64,000 nt of DNA from Nocardioides sp. R-C-SC26. Its GTDB lineage: Bacteria > Actinomycetota > Actinomycetes > Propionibacteriales > Nocardioidaceae. The notes under the pieces are model-generated. The model did no database searches and was not told where the DNA came from. It saw only the letters and a program-made list of their open reading frames with translations. Position 1 is the first letter of the stretch; every line of letters starts with the position of its first letter. Below, one piece after another: positions 18,187-26,208 of the stretch. Where the stretch lies: contig NZ_JAHRHK010000011.1 of the NCBI RefSeq assembly GCF_021246465.1, forward strand, positions 16,588 through 80,587. Direction: 5' to 3'. The translations under genes and the position numbers were made by a program.

Positions 18187-19212
18187 TCAGCGGCGCCACC
18201 ACCCACGGCGCGACGATGCGGCCGCCAACTCGGCCTCCAGCTCGGCGATCCGCTGCTGGTACTGCTCCGCGGTCCTCTCACGAGTACGACGCCTCACATG
18301 TACCTCGCGAGTCTGGGTGTGGTCGAGTGCCACCGCCACGCCGTGGTCGTGGAGGCGCCCGTAATCGGTGCGCAGCGTGGCCAGGGCGGCGACAGCGGCG
18401 CGGTCCTCGGGATCGTCCGCGAGGGCGTTGACCTGCTCCCAGACCCCTTCGGCGACCGCGCGCAGGGTGTCCGGCACGTCGACGTCGTCCCAGCTGGTCT
18501 CCGAGCGCCGCAAGGTGGGCTCGATGAAGTCGTCCACGGCATGGTGGGCGCTCGCATCTGTCAGATCGGCGCCTATCTCCAGCCCGAGATGACCGACCAC
18601 GGGGGCGAGCGCGGAGCGCCAGTCGGCGAGCAGGTCGGGGTAGCGCAGGAAGGCCCGCCGGTCCTGGCGCGTCACCTCCTCGGTGACGAACGCCGCGTTG
18701 CACCACCCGGCGATGTTCGTCGTCCACCGCTGACGTCGGAAGCTCTCGCCACGATCGGTCGGGGTGTAGTGGGTGTCGCGCGACTTGGCGACCTCCACCG
18801 GGTGCCGCAGCATCGTCAGGAAGACCACCTCGGCCCCGCCCGCGAGAGCGGCCTGCCGCCACAGGTCGTGGAACCACAGCACGCGTGGGTCCTTCACCAC
18901 GACCTGGGGATGCTCGGCGAGCTGGTCGCCGAGCCAGGTCTCGATCGCTGTCGAATCAGCCGCGCCCAGACGTCGTCCGGCGAGCTCGATCGCCTCCGGC
19001 CGGGCGTCCAGGGTGCGCACCACGGGATCGCGGTTGAGCAGCTCCTTGTGGAAGTCCACGACCCACTGCGACTCGTAGAAACCCCGCGGGTTGGTTTCGT
19101 CGGCCGGCACCTCCGGCTGAGGCACGTGCAGCCCGAGCATCGCGAGAGAGCCGGCTGCCGTGCTCGTGCCGCTGCGTCCTGCGCCGGCGACGATCAGGAC
19201 CCGCCGCGTCAC
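18187..19212 (-). CDS. Sulfotransferase-family protein (distal gene of pair)
   Basis: This 341-residue protein has the PAPS-binding P-loop of sulfotransferases at its N-terminus: VLIVAGAGRSGTSTAAG, residues 5-21. FLTMLRHPVEVAKSRDTHY near the middle matches the 3'-phosphate-binding RxP/S region. The C-terminus is a short coiled coil (RTRERTAEQYQQRIAELEAEL) and ends GWWRR. It would move sulfate from PAPS to an acceptor, most likely a glycan given the adjacent GT4-Stealth genes. The family includes unrelated P-loop proteins, so the activity is probable only. The GTG start overlaps the stop of the upstream sulfotransferase (GTGA), showing coupling. Confidence 0.82.
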   Translation of the reverse strand: MTRRVLIVAGAGRSGTSTAAGSLAMLGLHVPQPEVPADETNPRGFYESQWVVDFHKELLNRDPVVRTLDARPEAIELAGRRLGAADSTAIETWLGDQLAEHPQVVVKDPRVLWFHDLWRQAALAGGAEVVFLTMLRHPVEVAKSRDTHYTPTDRGESFRRQRWTTNIAGWCNAAFVTEEVTRQDRRAFLRYPDLLADWRSALAPVVGHLGLEIGADLTDASAHHAVDDFIEPTLRRSETSWDDVDVPDTLRAVAEGVWEQVNALADDPEDRAAVAALATLRTDYGRLHDHGVAVALDHTQTREVHVRRRTRERTAEQYQQRIAELEAELAAASSRRGWWRR

Positions 19213-20264
19213 GAGCGGTCCCGCGCGCGCAGTTCCCGCAGCTCGGCTCGCAGCTGGGCGAGCCGGGCGTTCTTGCGCGTCATCCGCGTCTCCAGATCGG
19301 TGCGCAGCTTCTCGATCCGCTCGTTCTTCACCGCGAGCCGGGCGCGCAGACGACGACGCTCCTCATAGACCTGGTAGGTGGCCTCGTCGCCGGCCAGAGC
19401 GGCCGACCAGCGGTAGAGGTCGCCGTAGGCGGCGCTGAGTCGATCGAGCTCGGCCATCGCGGCGCGGTCGTCGGGTGTGGTCACCAGGGCCTGCGAGGCC
19501 GCCCAGGTCTGATCGGCGAGGTCCCGGAGCGCCGCCGGCACCTCCAGCCCGTCCCAGACGTCGGCGGAGCGGTTGAGCGAGCTGGTGAGGAAGTCGTCGA
19601 CGGGGTGCGGGGCGGTGAGATCGCCGAGCGGCAGACCGAGCTGACCGCACGCGCGGGTCATCGCGCCGCGCCAGTCGCCGAGGAGGTCGTAGTAGGGCAC
19701 GAAGGCGCGGGGGTTGTGGCGGGTCGCGCGCTCGGTGACGAAGACCGAGTTCATCCACGCGCCCACGTTGGCGGTCTCGCGCTGGAGGCGCAGGGCGTCG
19801 TCCTCGGCCGAGAGGTAGGCGGTGTCGCGCGATCGCACCACCTGGGTCGGGTGACGCAGCATGGTGAGGCTGATCAGTTCGGCGCCGATGTCGTCGGCGA
19901 CGTCGCGCCACATCGGATAGACCCAGTACGCCCGGGTCTCCTTGATGACGACGACGTCGCTGTCGGGGTGACTCTTGACGTCCTCGGCCAGCCACTCGCG
20001 CAGGACGGCGCGACGCTCGGGGGTCAGGGATGCCATCGCGACCTCGCCGGCGTGCGGGCGGGCGTCGATGGTGCGGACCGGCAGCGAGTTGAGCCACTCC
20101 TTGTGGAACTCGGCGATCCAGAGCGGCTCGTAGTAGCCGCGCGGGTTGTTCTCGTCCGTGGCGACCTCGGGCTGCGGGATGCGGAAGCCGAGCCGCTTCA
20201 GCGTGCCACCCACGCTGCTGGTGCCGCTGCGTCCGGAGCCGGTCACGATCAGCACCTTCGTCAC
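19209..20264 (-). CDS. Sulfotransferase-family protein (proximal gene of pair)
   Basis: At 351 residues from the GTG at 20264, this is a full-length paralogue of the following gene. The P-loop is VLIVTGSGRSGTSSVGG. The shared block PQPEVATDENNPRGYYEP corresponds to PQPEVPADETNPRGFYES in its partner. LTMLRHPTQVVRSRDTAYL is the second PAPS-binding region. The last 60 residues are a basic/acidic coiled coil with many Arg and Leu (RLRARLAVKNERIEKLRTDL), which could let the two proteins pair. Start choice rests on the TAGCCT -10 seven bases before the GTG. The pair probably sulfates a surface glycan made by the neighbouring cluster. Confidence 0.82.
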   Translation of the reverse strand: MTKVLIVTGSGRSGTSSVGGTLKRLGFRIPQPEVATDENNPRGYYEPLWIAEFHKEWLNSLPVRTIDARPHAGEVAMASLTPERRAVLREWLAEDVKSHPDSDVVVIKETRAYWVYPMWRDVADDIGAELISLTMLRHPTQVVRSRDTAYLSAEDDALRLQRETANVGAWMNSVFVTERATRHNPRAFVPYYDLLGDWRGAMTRACGQLGLPLGDLTAPHPVDDFLTSSLNRSADVWDGLEVPAALRDLADQTWAASQALVTTPDDRAAMAELDRLSAAYGDLYRWSAALAGDEATYQVYEERRRLRARLAVKNERIEKLRTDLETRMTRKNARLAQLRAELRELRARDRS

Positions 20265-20271
20265 GCGTGTG

Positions 20272-20277
20272 AGGCTA
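20272..20277 (-). promoter_or_regulatory. -10 box of leaderless sulfotransferase promoter
   Basis: TAGCCT on the minus strand ends 7 bases before the GTG at 20264, with no ribosome-binding site between. It fixes the start well inside the longer open frame. Confidence 0.45.
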
Positions 20278-20355
20278 GCCGACCCCGCTCCCCCTCGGCG
20301 TCCGTGCCTCGCTCCGACCGAACCCACCGACTCGCGCGATCGGTTCGCCGCGGAC

Positions 20356-21438
20356 TCAGGACTCGACGCGGTTGCCGTCCTCGTCCCAGTGCTCGGCGAC
20401 CTTCTTGCTCGGCTGCACCCGCGGCGGCTCGCCCGGCATCTTCGGATAGTCCGGCGGGAAGTTGAGCTCCCCACCGGGAAGCGTCTCCCACAGTTCCAGC
20501 AGCGGCTCGAGCGAGAAGGAGACGTCGTCCATCTCTGCCCACGGGTCGCCGTCGGCGGCCAGGAACTCGGGAACGGTGACGAGATTGAACTCGGCCGGGT
20601 CCTCCACCTGGCTCAGCCGCTCCCAGGTCAGCGGAGTGGAGACCGGCGCCCCCTTCTTGGCCCGCAGCGAGTAGGCCGAGGCGATCGTGCGGTCGCGGTT
20701 GTTCTGGTTGTAGTCGACGAAGACGCGGGCTCCGCGCTCCTCCTTCCACCAGGCGGTCGTGACGCCGTCGTCGCGGCGCTCCAGTTCGCGGCCGAAGCCG
20801 ATCGCCGCGTGCCGCACGTCTTCGAACGACCACCGGGGCTCGATCCGCACGTAGATGTGCACGCCCCGGTTGCCGCTGGTCTTCGGGAAGCCGCGCAGCC
20901 CCAGATCGGCGAGAGTCTGACGCGCGACGTCGGCGACCCGCAGGACGTCGGAGAAGTCGGTGCCCGGCTGCGGGTCGAGGTCGATGCGCAGCTCGTCGGG
21001 GTGGTCGACGTCGGGCCGGCGCACCGGCCAGGGGTGGAAGGTCAGGGTGCCCATCTGCGCGGCCCAGACCAGGGCGGCCGGCTCGTGCGGGCAGAGCTCG
21101 GACGCCGTCCGGCCGCTGGGGAAGGTGATGGCCACGGTCTCGATGAAGTCGGGCGCCCCCTTGGGCAACCGCTTCTGATAAAACCCGTCGCCGTCGTCCC
21201 CGTAGCCGGTTGAGAGCCGCATCCCCTCGCGGTAGCCGTCGGGCCAGCGCTCCATCGCCGTCGGGCGTTCGCCGATCGAGCGCATCATGGTCTCCCCGAC
21301 GGCGGCGACGTACTCGCAGACCATCAGCTTGCTGACCTCCGGAGTGCGGTCGGTGGCCTCGTAGATCACCCGGTCGGGACTCGAGACCCGCACCTCGCGG
21401 TCGCCCACGGTCACCATCGCTGCCGCCGCCTTCGCCAT
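20356..21438 (-). CDS. Stand-alone LigD-type DNA polymerase/primase (NHEJ polymerase domain)
   Basis: At 360 residues, this is the archaeo-eukaryotic-primase-like polymerase domain that in LigD fills or extends ends during non-homologous end joining. Catalytic acidic residues are Asp153 and Asp155 in ELRIDLDPQPG, with the third probably in RVFVDYNQNNRDRT. The phosphate-binding segment KTSGNRGVHIYVRI is typical. No ligase or nuclease domain is attached, as in the separate PolD1/PolD2 proteins of mycobacteria. In the absence of Ku here, a role in end joining or gap-filling repair is inferred. The ATG at 21438 is preferred to the GTG at 21447 because TAGCGT lies 7 bases before it. Confidence 0.9.
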   Translation of the reverse strand: MAKAAAAMVTVGDREVRVSSPDRVIYEATDRTPEVSKLMVCEYVAAVGETMMRSIGERPTAMERWPDGYREGMRLSTGYGDDGDGFYQKRLPKGAPDFIETVAITFPSGRTASELCPHEPAALVWAAQMGTLTFHPWPVRRPDVDHPDELRIDLDPQPGTDFSDVLRVADVARQTLADLGLRGFPKTSGNRGVHIYVRIEPRWSFEDVRHAAIGFGRELERRDDGVTTAWWKEERGARVFVDYNQNNRDRTIASAYSLRAKKGAPVSTPLTWERLSQVEDPAEFNLVTVPEFLAADGDPWAEMDDVSFSLEPLLELWETLPGGELNFPPDYPKMPGEPPRVQPSKKVAEHWDEDGNRVES

Positions 21439-21445
21439 GTCGTCC

Positions 21446-21451
21446 ACGCTA
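21446..21451 (-). promoter_or_regulatory. -10 box of leaderless LigD-polymerase promoter
   Basis: TAGCGT on the minus strand is 7 bases from the ATG at 21438. Confidence 0.4.
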
Positions 21452-21551
21452 ACGCCGCGAGGCTCCGCCCGACCGGGACACGTCGGCGATCGGCGAACGG
21501 CGCGCCAAACATCAGGGTGCCGACCCTGACGCGCGGGAGTCCGGCCGTCCC

Positions 21552-21557
21552 TAGCCT
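21552..21557 (+). promoter_or_regulatory. -10 box of leaderless promoter for the secreted protein
   Basis: TAGCCT is followed after 6 bases (GAGCCC) by the ATG at 21564. No Shine-Dalgarno is present. Confidence 0.45.
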
Positions 21558-21563
21558 GAGCCC

Positions 21564-23003
21564 ATGCGACGTCTCCTGGTGTCTGCGGCCTGCCTGGCTG
21601 CCCTCCTGCCGATCACGCTGACCGCCACCCCGGCCGACGCCGGGCCCGCCGGACGCTGGACGTCGGTCAGCGGCGCCGCGGCCGACCTCGGCATCATCAT
21701 GCGGCCCTCGGCATATCGCACCGCCGACGACGTGCTGCACGTGGTCTACGTCCGCAAGGACGGGGCCAGCTCCTACTCGCTGTGGCACTCCGCCGTCGGT
21801 GACGACGGACGCGTGCTGCGCAACAACGTCGTGCTGTCCGACTGGGACACGATCGCTAAGGATCCGCGGATCGTGCCCACGACGACGGGCCTGCGGATCG
21901 CCTTCGGCGGTCAGCGCACGACCGATCGCACGGACCCCTACGGCGGCGGCCAGGCGTTCCAGATCGACTCCACCGACGGCGGCGCGACCTGGTCGCTGCT
22001 GCCGGGCACCATCGGCGAGGCGTCGATCGGCACCGGCTACGGGATGGGTGCGACCGACATGCCCGACGGATCGACCTACGTCTCCGGCGCGCTCAACGCC
22101 AGGGTCCTCTACCGCAACGGCTCCTACGACCCCGAGGCGCCGGTGGCCTCGCCGTCGTTCGACACCGCCACGTGCTGTGCCTACGACACCGAACTCGCCC
22201 GTGTGCCCGGTACCGACCAGGTGTGGATGTCCTGGATGGCGAACGGCCGCACGGCCGACAGCATCGGCAACTTCGTCCGCCAGATCTCCCCGACCCTCGG
22301 GCCGATCCTCAAGGCACCGCAGTCCTCGGTGAACTCCGACAGCGGCCTGGCCAACAGCCCGCTCAGTGGAAGTCCGCCGCTCGTCGCGAAGGCCGACGGC
22401 AGCGTCTACCTGGCCTACCCGGTCGGCTACCCGACGCGCCGCTACGTGGGGATCTGGAAGGTGGGCAGCAGCCGCGTCGTCCGGGTGCCTGCCAGCGAGG
22501 AAGCCCGCTACGCCGACCTCTCCGTCGACCGTGCCGGTCGGTTGTGGGTCGCGTGGGTCTCGCGCCACACCGTGCGCGCCGCCCGCAGCAACCCGGGCGT
22601 GACCGCCTTCGGCCCCGCGCGCGGGCTCGGCACCCTCAAGGTCGCCGGAGCCGACTCCACGTGGGGCGTCCTCATCGACGGCACCGGCAACCGCCCCAAC
22701 GCGGACGTCATTGCGACGAACGGCCGCCAGCTGCTGCACCAGGAGGTGCTGGCCGGGCTCTCGCTCCGGGCGACCCCCACGTCGTGGCGCGGGTCGGGGC
22801 GCCAGCGCGTCACGTTCACCGTGACCGACGCGGGTGCGGCCCTGGCGGGAGCCCGCGTGAGCGCCGGCGGCCGGAACTGCACGACGTCCGCGGCCGGCAC
22901 CTGCTCGATGCGGCTGTCGGCACCGCGTCCACGGGTCATCACCGCCACCGCGCGCAAGGCCGGCTACACCGGCGACCAGGTCAACCTGCGCGTGCGTCGC
23001 TGA
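21564..23003 (+). CDS. Secreted beta-propeller-like (sialidase/BNR-like) protein with C-terminal Ig-like domain
   Basis: This 479-residue exported protein has a Sec signal peptide (RRLLVSAACLAALLPI, cleavage likely after ADA near residue 27). The mature part has repeats like LHVVYVRKDGASSYSLWHS and IDSTDGGATWSLLPG. The latter is an Asp-box/BNR motif, which points to a six-bladed sialidase-like propeller. The last 75 residues (LSLRATPTSWRGSGRQRVTFTV) look like a bacterial Ig-like domain with a Cys pair (RNCTTSAAGTC). I see no full set of sialidase catalytic residues, so it is better regarded as a binding or unknown hydrolase protein. It is monocistronic and divergent from the LigD-type polymerase. 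Confidence 0.8.
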   Translation: MRRLLVSAACLAALLPITLTATPADAGPAGRWTSVSGAAADLGIIMRPSAYRTADDVLHVVYVRKDGASSYSLWHSAVGDDGRVLRNNVVLSDWDTIAKDPRIVPTTTGLRIAFGGQRTTDRTDPYGGGQAFQIDSTDGGATWSLLPGTIGEASIGTGYGMGATDMPDGSTYVSGALNARVLYRNGSYDPEAPVASPSFDTATCCAYDTELARVPGTDQVWMSWMANGRTADSIGNFVRQISPTLGPILKAPQSSVNSDSGLANSPLSGSPPLVAKADGSVYLAYPVGYPTRRYVGIWKVGSSRVVRVPASEEARYADLSVDRAGRLWVAWVSRHTVRAARSNPGVTAFGPARGLGTLKVAGADSTWGVLIDGTGNRPNADVIATNGRQLLHQEVLAGLSLRATPTSWRGSGRQRVTFTVTDAGAALAGARVSAGGRNCTTSAAGTCSMRLSAPRPRVITATARKAGYTGDQVNLRVRR

Positions 23004-23055
23004 CGGCTCCGACGGGGGGTGATGCGCACCGTCGGCTCGCGCTGGCGCGGCTGCG

Positions 23056-23061
23056 TAGGCT
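23056..23061 (+). promoter_or_regulatory. -10 box of leaderless msrB promoter
   Basis: TAGGCT is followed after 6 bases (GGACAC) by the msrB ATG at 23068. Confidence 0.5.
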
Positions 23062-23067
23062 GGACAC

Positions 23068-23472
23068 ATGGGTTACCAGGTGGAGAAGAGCGACGCCGAG
23101 TGGCGTGAGGAGCTCACGCCGGCGGAGTACCAGGTGCTACGCCAGGCGGGCACCGAGCGCGCGTTCACCGGCGAGTACACCGACACCGAGACGACGGGCG
23201 TCTACCGGTGCAAGGCATGCCAGGCGAAGCTGTTCGAGTCCGACACCAAGTTCCACTCGGGCTGCGGGTGGCCGAGCTTCTACCAGCCCATCACCGACAC
23301 CATCGAGTACCTCGAGGACAACACCCACGGCATGAAGCGGGTGGAGGTGCGGTGCGCCAACTGCGGCTCGCATCTGGGGCACGTCTTCCCCGACGGCTAC
23401 GGCACCCCGACCGGTGACCGGTACTGCATCAACTCGATCAGCCTGACCCTCGAGCCGTCCCAGCAGGACTGA
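23068..23472 (+). CDS. msrB: Peptide methionine (R)-S-oxide reductase
   Basis: MsrB reduces the R-epimer of methionine sulfoxide, complementing MsrA at 6722. It is 134 residues, the usual size of a single-domain MsrB. Two structural-zinc pairs are visible as CKAC and CANC. The catalytic cysteine is in RYCINSISL near the C-terminus. FHSGCGWPSFYQPI is the family's most conserved block; its Cys is a candidate recycling residue. The ATG start follows a -10 box by six bases, so the message is probably leaderless. It ends facing the lipoprotein pair. Confidence 0.97.
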   Translation: MGYQVEKSDAEWREELTPAEYQVLRQAGTERAFTGEYTDTETTGVYRCKACQAKLFESDTKFHSGCGWPSFYQPITDTIEYLEDNTHGMKRVEVRCANCGSHLGHVFPDGYGTPTGDRYCINSISLTLEPSQQD

Positions 23473-23508
23473 CGGCCGCTACCGCCCGACGTCCTTCGAG
23501 CGAGCTGC

Positions 23509-24441
23509 TCAACCGGAGACAGGCTGAAGGGCCGGCTCGACGACGACCACGCCGTCGCCGTAGCGCTCGTCCATCGCGGCCTGAAGGGTGCCGTCGTCGA
23601 AGACGACGCCCAACTCGACTCTGTCCCGGCCGCTGCTCGACGACAGGAAGCCGTCGGTCTCCATGACGGCGTCCTGGATGCGTCGCAGGTCGCTCTCGGT
23701 ATGACGCGCCTGGCTGACGCAGAGCGCCCCGCCCCATACCTCGCGCAACGCCCGTTCGGCACCGTCCACGTCCTGGGTGACGGCGACGTTCAGCACGAGG
23801 AGCCGCGGGTCGTTCATCGCCATCTCGACGTCCTCGCCGCTGCCGCCCGCCTCGATCTCGGCCGCAGCCGGGTTGATGGACTGGTCGACCCAGAGGCCCG
23901 CGAAGCCCGGCAGCTTCCGTGCGATCGCGCCGGCTCGGTCCTGCGTGGCATCGGTCGTCGTCGCGACGTCGAGCGGCGCCCACCCGCCGTCGGGCTCGGC
24001 ACAAGGCGTCGACCACACGGGGTCGTCGTCCACGGGGTTCGGCTCCGTCCAGTCGGCGGCCGACACCACCTCCGACGGCGTGAAGGTGGCGGCGGCCCCG
24101 TCGTAGCGGCCGGTCACCACGAACACGCCCCACCGCGTCGCCGCGGCCTCCTCGAAGTCGCCGGCGTGCTCGGCCCAGTCCCAGCCGATCAGGCGCGGGC
24201 CACCGCACTGCGGAGGCAACGAGGTCGCGACGCCTCCCAGGCAGAGCTGAGCCCCATCGCCGCCGTCGATCACGGTCACGGGCCCCCGCGTGGTGACCGT
24301 TGCGTCGCCGTCGACACGGCCGGCGTCTGGACGCGACCCGTCACGCGGCACCTCGGTCTCCTCACCGCACCCGACGACGACCAAGACCAGCACCGCCCCG
24401 GTGGCCATCGCGAGCGGCGCGCGGCGCGCCCGGCGACTCAT
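23509..24441 (-). CDS. Lipoprotein of unknown function, paralogue of the upstream gene
   Basis: This 310-residue protein starts with a basic N-terminus and lipobox LVLVVVGC, so it should be lipid-anchored outside the cell. The family is unknown to me. It shares two blocks with the 219-residue protein encoded just upstream: LCLGGVATSLPPQCGGPRL here against LCLGAIAESYPPQCGGPEI there, and a closing YGDGVVVVEPAL against YGDGVVVVTGAL. It has an extra middle and C-terminal domain of about 90 residues that the other lacks. The ATG overlaps the upstream stop (ATGA), so they are co-translated. Confidence 0.78.
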   Translation of the reverse strand: MSRRARRAPLAMATGAVLVLVVVGCGEETEVPRDGSRPDAGRVDGDATVTTRGPVTVIDGGDGAQLCLGGVATSLPPQCGGPRLIGWDWAEHAGDFEEAAATRWGVFVVTGRYDGAAATFTPSEVVSAADWTEPNPVDDDPVWSTPCAEPDGGWAPLDVATTTDATQDRAGAIARKLPGFAGLWVDQSINPAAAEIEAGGSGEDVEMAMNDPRLLVLNVAVTQDVDGAERALREVWGGALCVSQARHTESDLRRIQDAVMETDGFLSSSSGRDRVELGVVFDDGTLQAAMDERYGDGVVVVEPALQPVSG

Positions 24442-25097
24442 GCGTCGACCAGCGCCCCGGTCACCACGACGACGCCGTCGCCGTACTTCTCATCGACATA
24501 GGCCTGGATGCTGCCGTCGTCGTAGACGACGTCGACCAGCACGTGGCCCTCCTCGTCGGCGTAACCGCCCTGCGCACCCGGGAGTGTCGATCCGAGGTCG
24601 TCGGCCATGGCCCGGAGCTCGGCGCGGCTGTAGTCGACCGTGGGCTCCGGCAGAGACGGCGGGTCGACCATCATCGGGTCGTACAACGGGCCGGGGATCG
24701 TCTCGGTGACGGTGAACGCCTCGCCGTCCCACGTGCCGGTGACGGCGTAGGTGCCCCAGCGGATCTCGCCCTGACGGTCGAACATCTGCTGACCATCACG
24801 CTTCCAGTCCCAGTTCGTGATCTCGGGCCCGCCGCACTGGGGCGGATACGACTCCGCGATCGCGCCCAGGCAGAGCTCCGGCGTGCCGGTGTCCATCACC
24901 GTGGCCAGGTTGCGCGAGCGCACGGTGCCCGGCGCGGCGGGCACGCCGTCGGGCGGCTGGGGGTCCGCGTTCGCCGAACCCGCAGGGTCGAGGGCAACGG
25001 TGTCGACGTCTTCGCCGCTGCACGCCGTCGCGGTCATTGCGAGACAGCCGAGAAGCAGCGCGGTCGCGATACGGCGGTGCGGGCGCGTCAGGTTCAT
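24438..25097 (-). CDS. Lipoprotein of unknown function, shorter paralogue
   Basis: From the ATG at 25097 this is 219 residues with signal RRIATALLLGCLAMTATAC, in which the final Cys after ATA is the lipidation site. The mature protein carries LCLGAIAESYPPQCGGPEI and NWDWKRDGQ in its first half and VDEKYGDGVVVVTGAL at the end. Both blocks recur in its partner at 23509, so the two genes arose by tandem duplication and later divergence. The conserved cysteines within LCLG and QCGG could form a disulfide. The longer open frame starting at 25205 runs into the repeat array and is not used. Function is unknown. Confidence 0.78.
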   Translation of the reverse strand: MNLTRPHRRIATALLLGCLAMTATACSGEDVDTVALDPAGSANADPQPPDGVPAAPGTVRSRNLATVMDTGTPELCLGAIAESYPPQCGGPEITNWDWKRDGQQMFDRQGEIRWGTYAVTGTWDGEAFTVTETIPGPLYDPMMVDPPSLPEPTVDYSRAELRAMADDLGSTLPGAQGGYADEEGHVLVDVVYDDGSIQAYVDEKYGDGVVVVTGALVDA

Positions 25098-25141
25098 GTC
25101 CCTAGGACGCACCGGCTCGCCGTCGGGTTCCGCCGCGGTGG

Positions 25142-25274
25142 GCGGTGACCTACGGAGGCTTTCCTCGACGGCCGCCGGTGTGGCGGTGAGCTGCAGAGAC
25201 TTCACCCGGACCTTTTCCTCAGCAACTCACCGCCACCCCGGCCCCGGCCGGGGATTTCCTCAGTAACTCACCGC
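25142..25274. repeat. Intergenic 17-mer array, locus B (two forward, two inverted copies)
   Basis: Forward copies lie at 25142 (GCGGTGACCTACGGAGG) and 25183 (GCGGTGAGCTGCAGAGA). Inverted copies lie at 25217 (CCTCAGCAACTCACCGC) and 25258 (CCTCAGTAACTCACCGC). Steps are 41, 34 and 41 bp. Short T-runs (TTTCC, TTTTCC) border several copies. The array fills the gap between the hemQ stop and the lipoprotein start, both on the minus strand. It would be the 3' end of the hemQ message or the leader of the lipoprotein message. Confidence 0.85.
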
Positions 25275-25313
25275 TCCCCCGGCGGGCGGGAAGGCGGGGC
25301 AGGAGGGCCGGCG

Positions 25314-26102
25314 CTACGGCAGACGGTCGACGAGGTCGGCGACGGAGACCAGGGCGCCGGTGTAGAAGGGCACCTCCTCGCGCACGTGGCGGCGAGCGTC
25401 GGAGGCGCGCAGATGACGCATCAGGTCGACGATGCGGTAGAGCTCGTCGGCCTCGAAGGCCAGCATCCACTCGTAGTCGCCCAGCGCGAAGGACGCCACC
25501 GTGTTGGCGCGGACGTCGACGTAGTCGCGGGCCATCCTGCCGTGCTCGGCGAGCATCCGACGGCGCTCGCCGTCCTCGAGGAGGTACCACTCGTAGGAGC
25601 GCACGAACGGATAGACGCAGACGTGCTTCTTCGGCTCCTCGTCGTTGAGGAACGCCGGCACGTGGCTCTTGTTGAACTCGGCCGGGCGGTGCAGTGCCAT
25701 CTGCGACCACACCGGGGCGAACCGGCGACCGAACGCCGTCCGACGGAATCGGTGGTAGGCGGCCTGGAGCTCTTCGGAGGTCTCGGCGTGGACCCAGATC
25801 ATCAGATCGGCGTCAGCGCGCAGACCGCTGACGTCGTAACACCCTCGGACGACGACGTCCGCCGCCGCGAGCTCGGCGAAGAGCGCCTCGACCTCGGCAG
25901 CCTCCGCAGCTCGGTCCGCGGCACCGACACCCTCGACAGACCCGCCGAGTGGCCGGTCGAGACGGAAGACCGACCACATCGTGTACCGGATCGACTCGTT
26001 GATCTCCCGCACCCGGGCCGCGTTCGACTGAGGGGTCGCCGACGTCGGTGCGGCGTCCGCGGTGAGGTCGGTGCCGGGGTCGGTGCCGTGGTCAGCGCTC
26101 AT
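25314..26102 (-). CDS. hemQ: Coproheme decarboxylase (HemQ/ChdC), actinobacterial type
   Basis: HemQ performs the last step of the coproporphyrin-dependent heme pathway: two peroxide-driven oxidative decarboxylations turning coproheme into heme b. It belongs to the chlorite-dismutase fold. Key residues can be placed by spacing against the Corynebacterium enzyme: distal His147 (NKSHVPAF), radical Tyr164 ([13 protein letters not shown]) and proximal His187 (LAEHGRM), intervals 17 and 23. The distal His marks the actinobacterial clade. The first 25 residues are a disordered Thr/Pro-rich extension. The start is ATG 26102, with GGAG close upstream. Other heme genes are not in this window. Confidence 0.95.
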   Translation of the reverse strand: MSADHGTDPGTDLTADAAPTSATPQSNAARVREINESIRYTMWSVFRLDRPLGGSVEGVGAADRAAEAAEVEALFAELAAADVVVRGCYDVSGLRADADLMIWVHAETSEELQAAYHRFRRTAFGRRFAPVWSQMALHRPAEFNKSHVPAFLNDEEPKKHVCVYPFVRSYEWYLLEDGERRRMLAEHGRMARDYVDVRANTVASFALGDYEWMLAFEADELYRIVDLMRHLRASDARRHVREEVPFYTGALVSVADLVDRLP

Positions 26103-26195
26103 GGCTCCATCATGCCGATCGCTCGGTCAGCGGTGTGTGGCACCCGTCTTCCCGTTGTTCACCCGATGGATATGACGTCAGGTACTCGGGCCCCC

Positions 26196-26201
26196 TACCT
26201 T
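26196..26201 (+). promoter_or_regulatory. -10 box of leaderless SGNH-protein promoter
   Basis: TACCTT ends 7 bases before the ATG at 26209, favouring this ATG over the GTG two codons upstream. Confidence 0.4.
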
Positions 26202-26208
26202 CGTGGGT

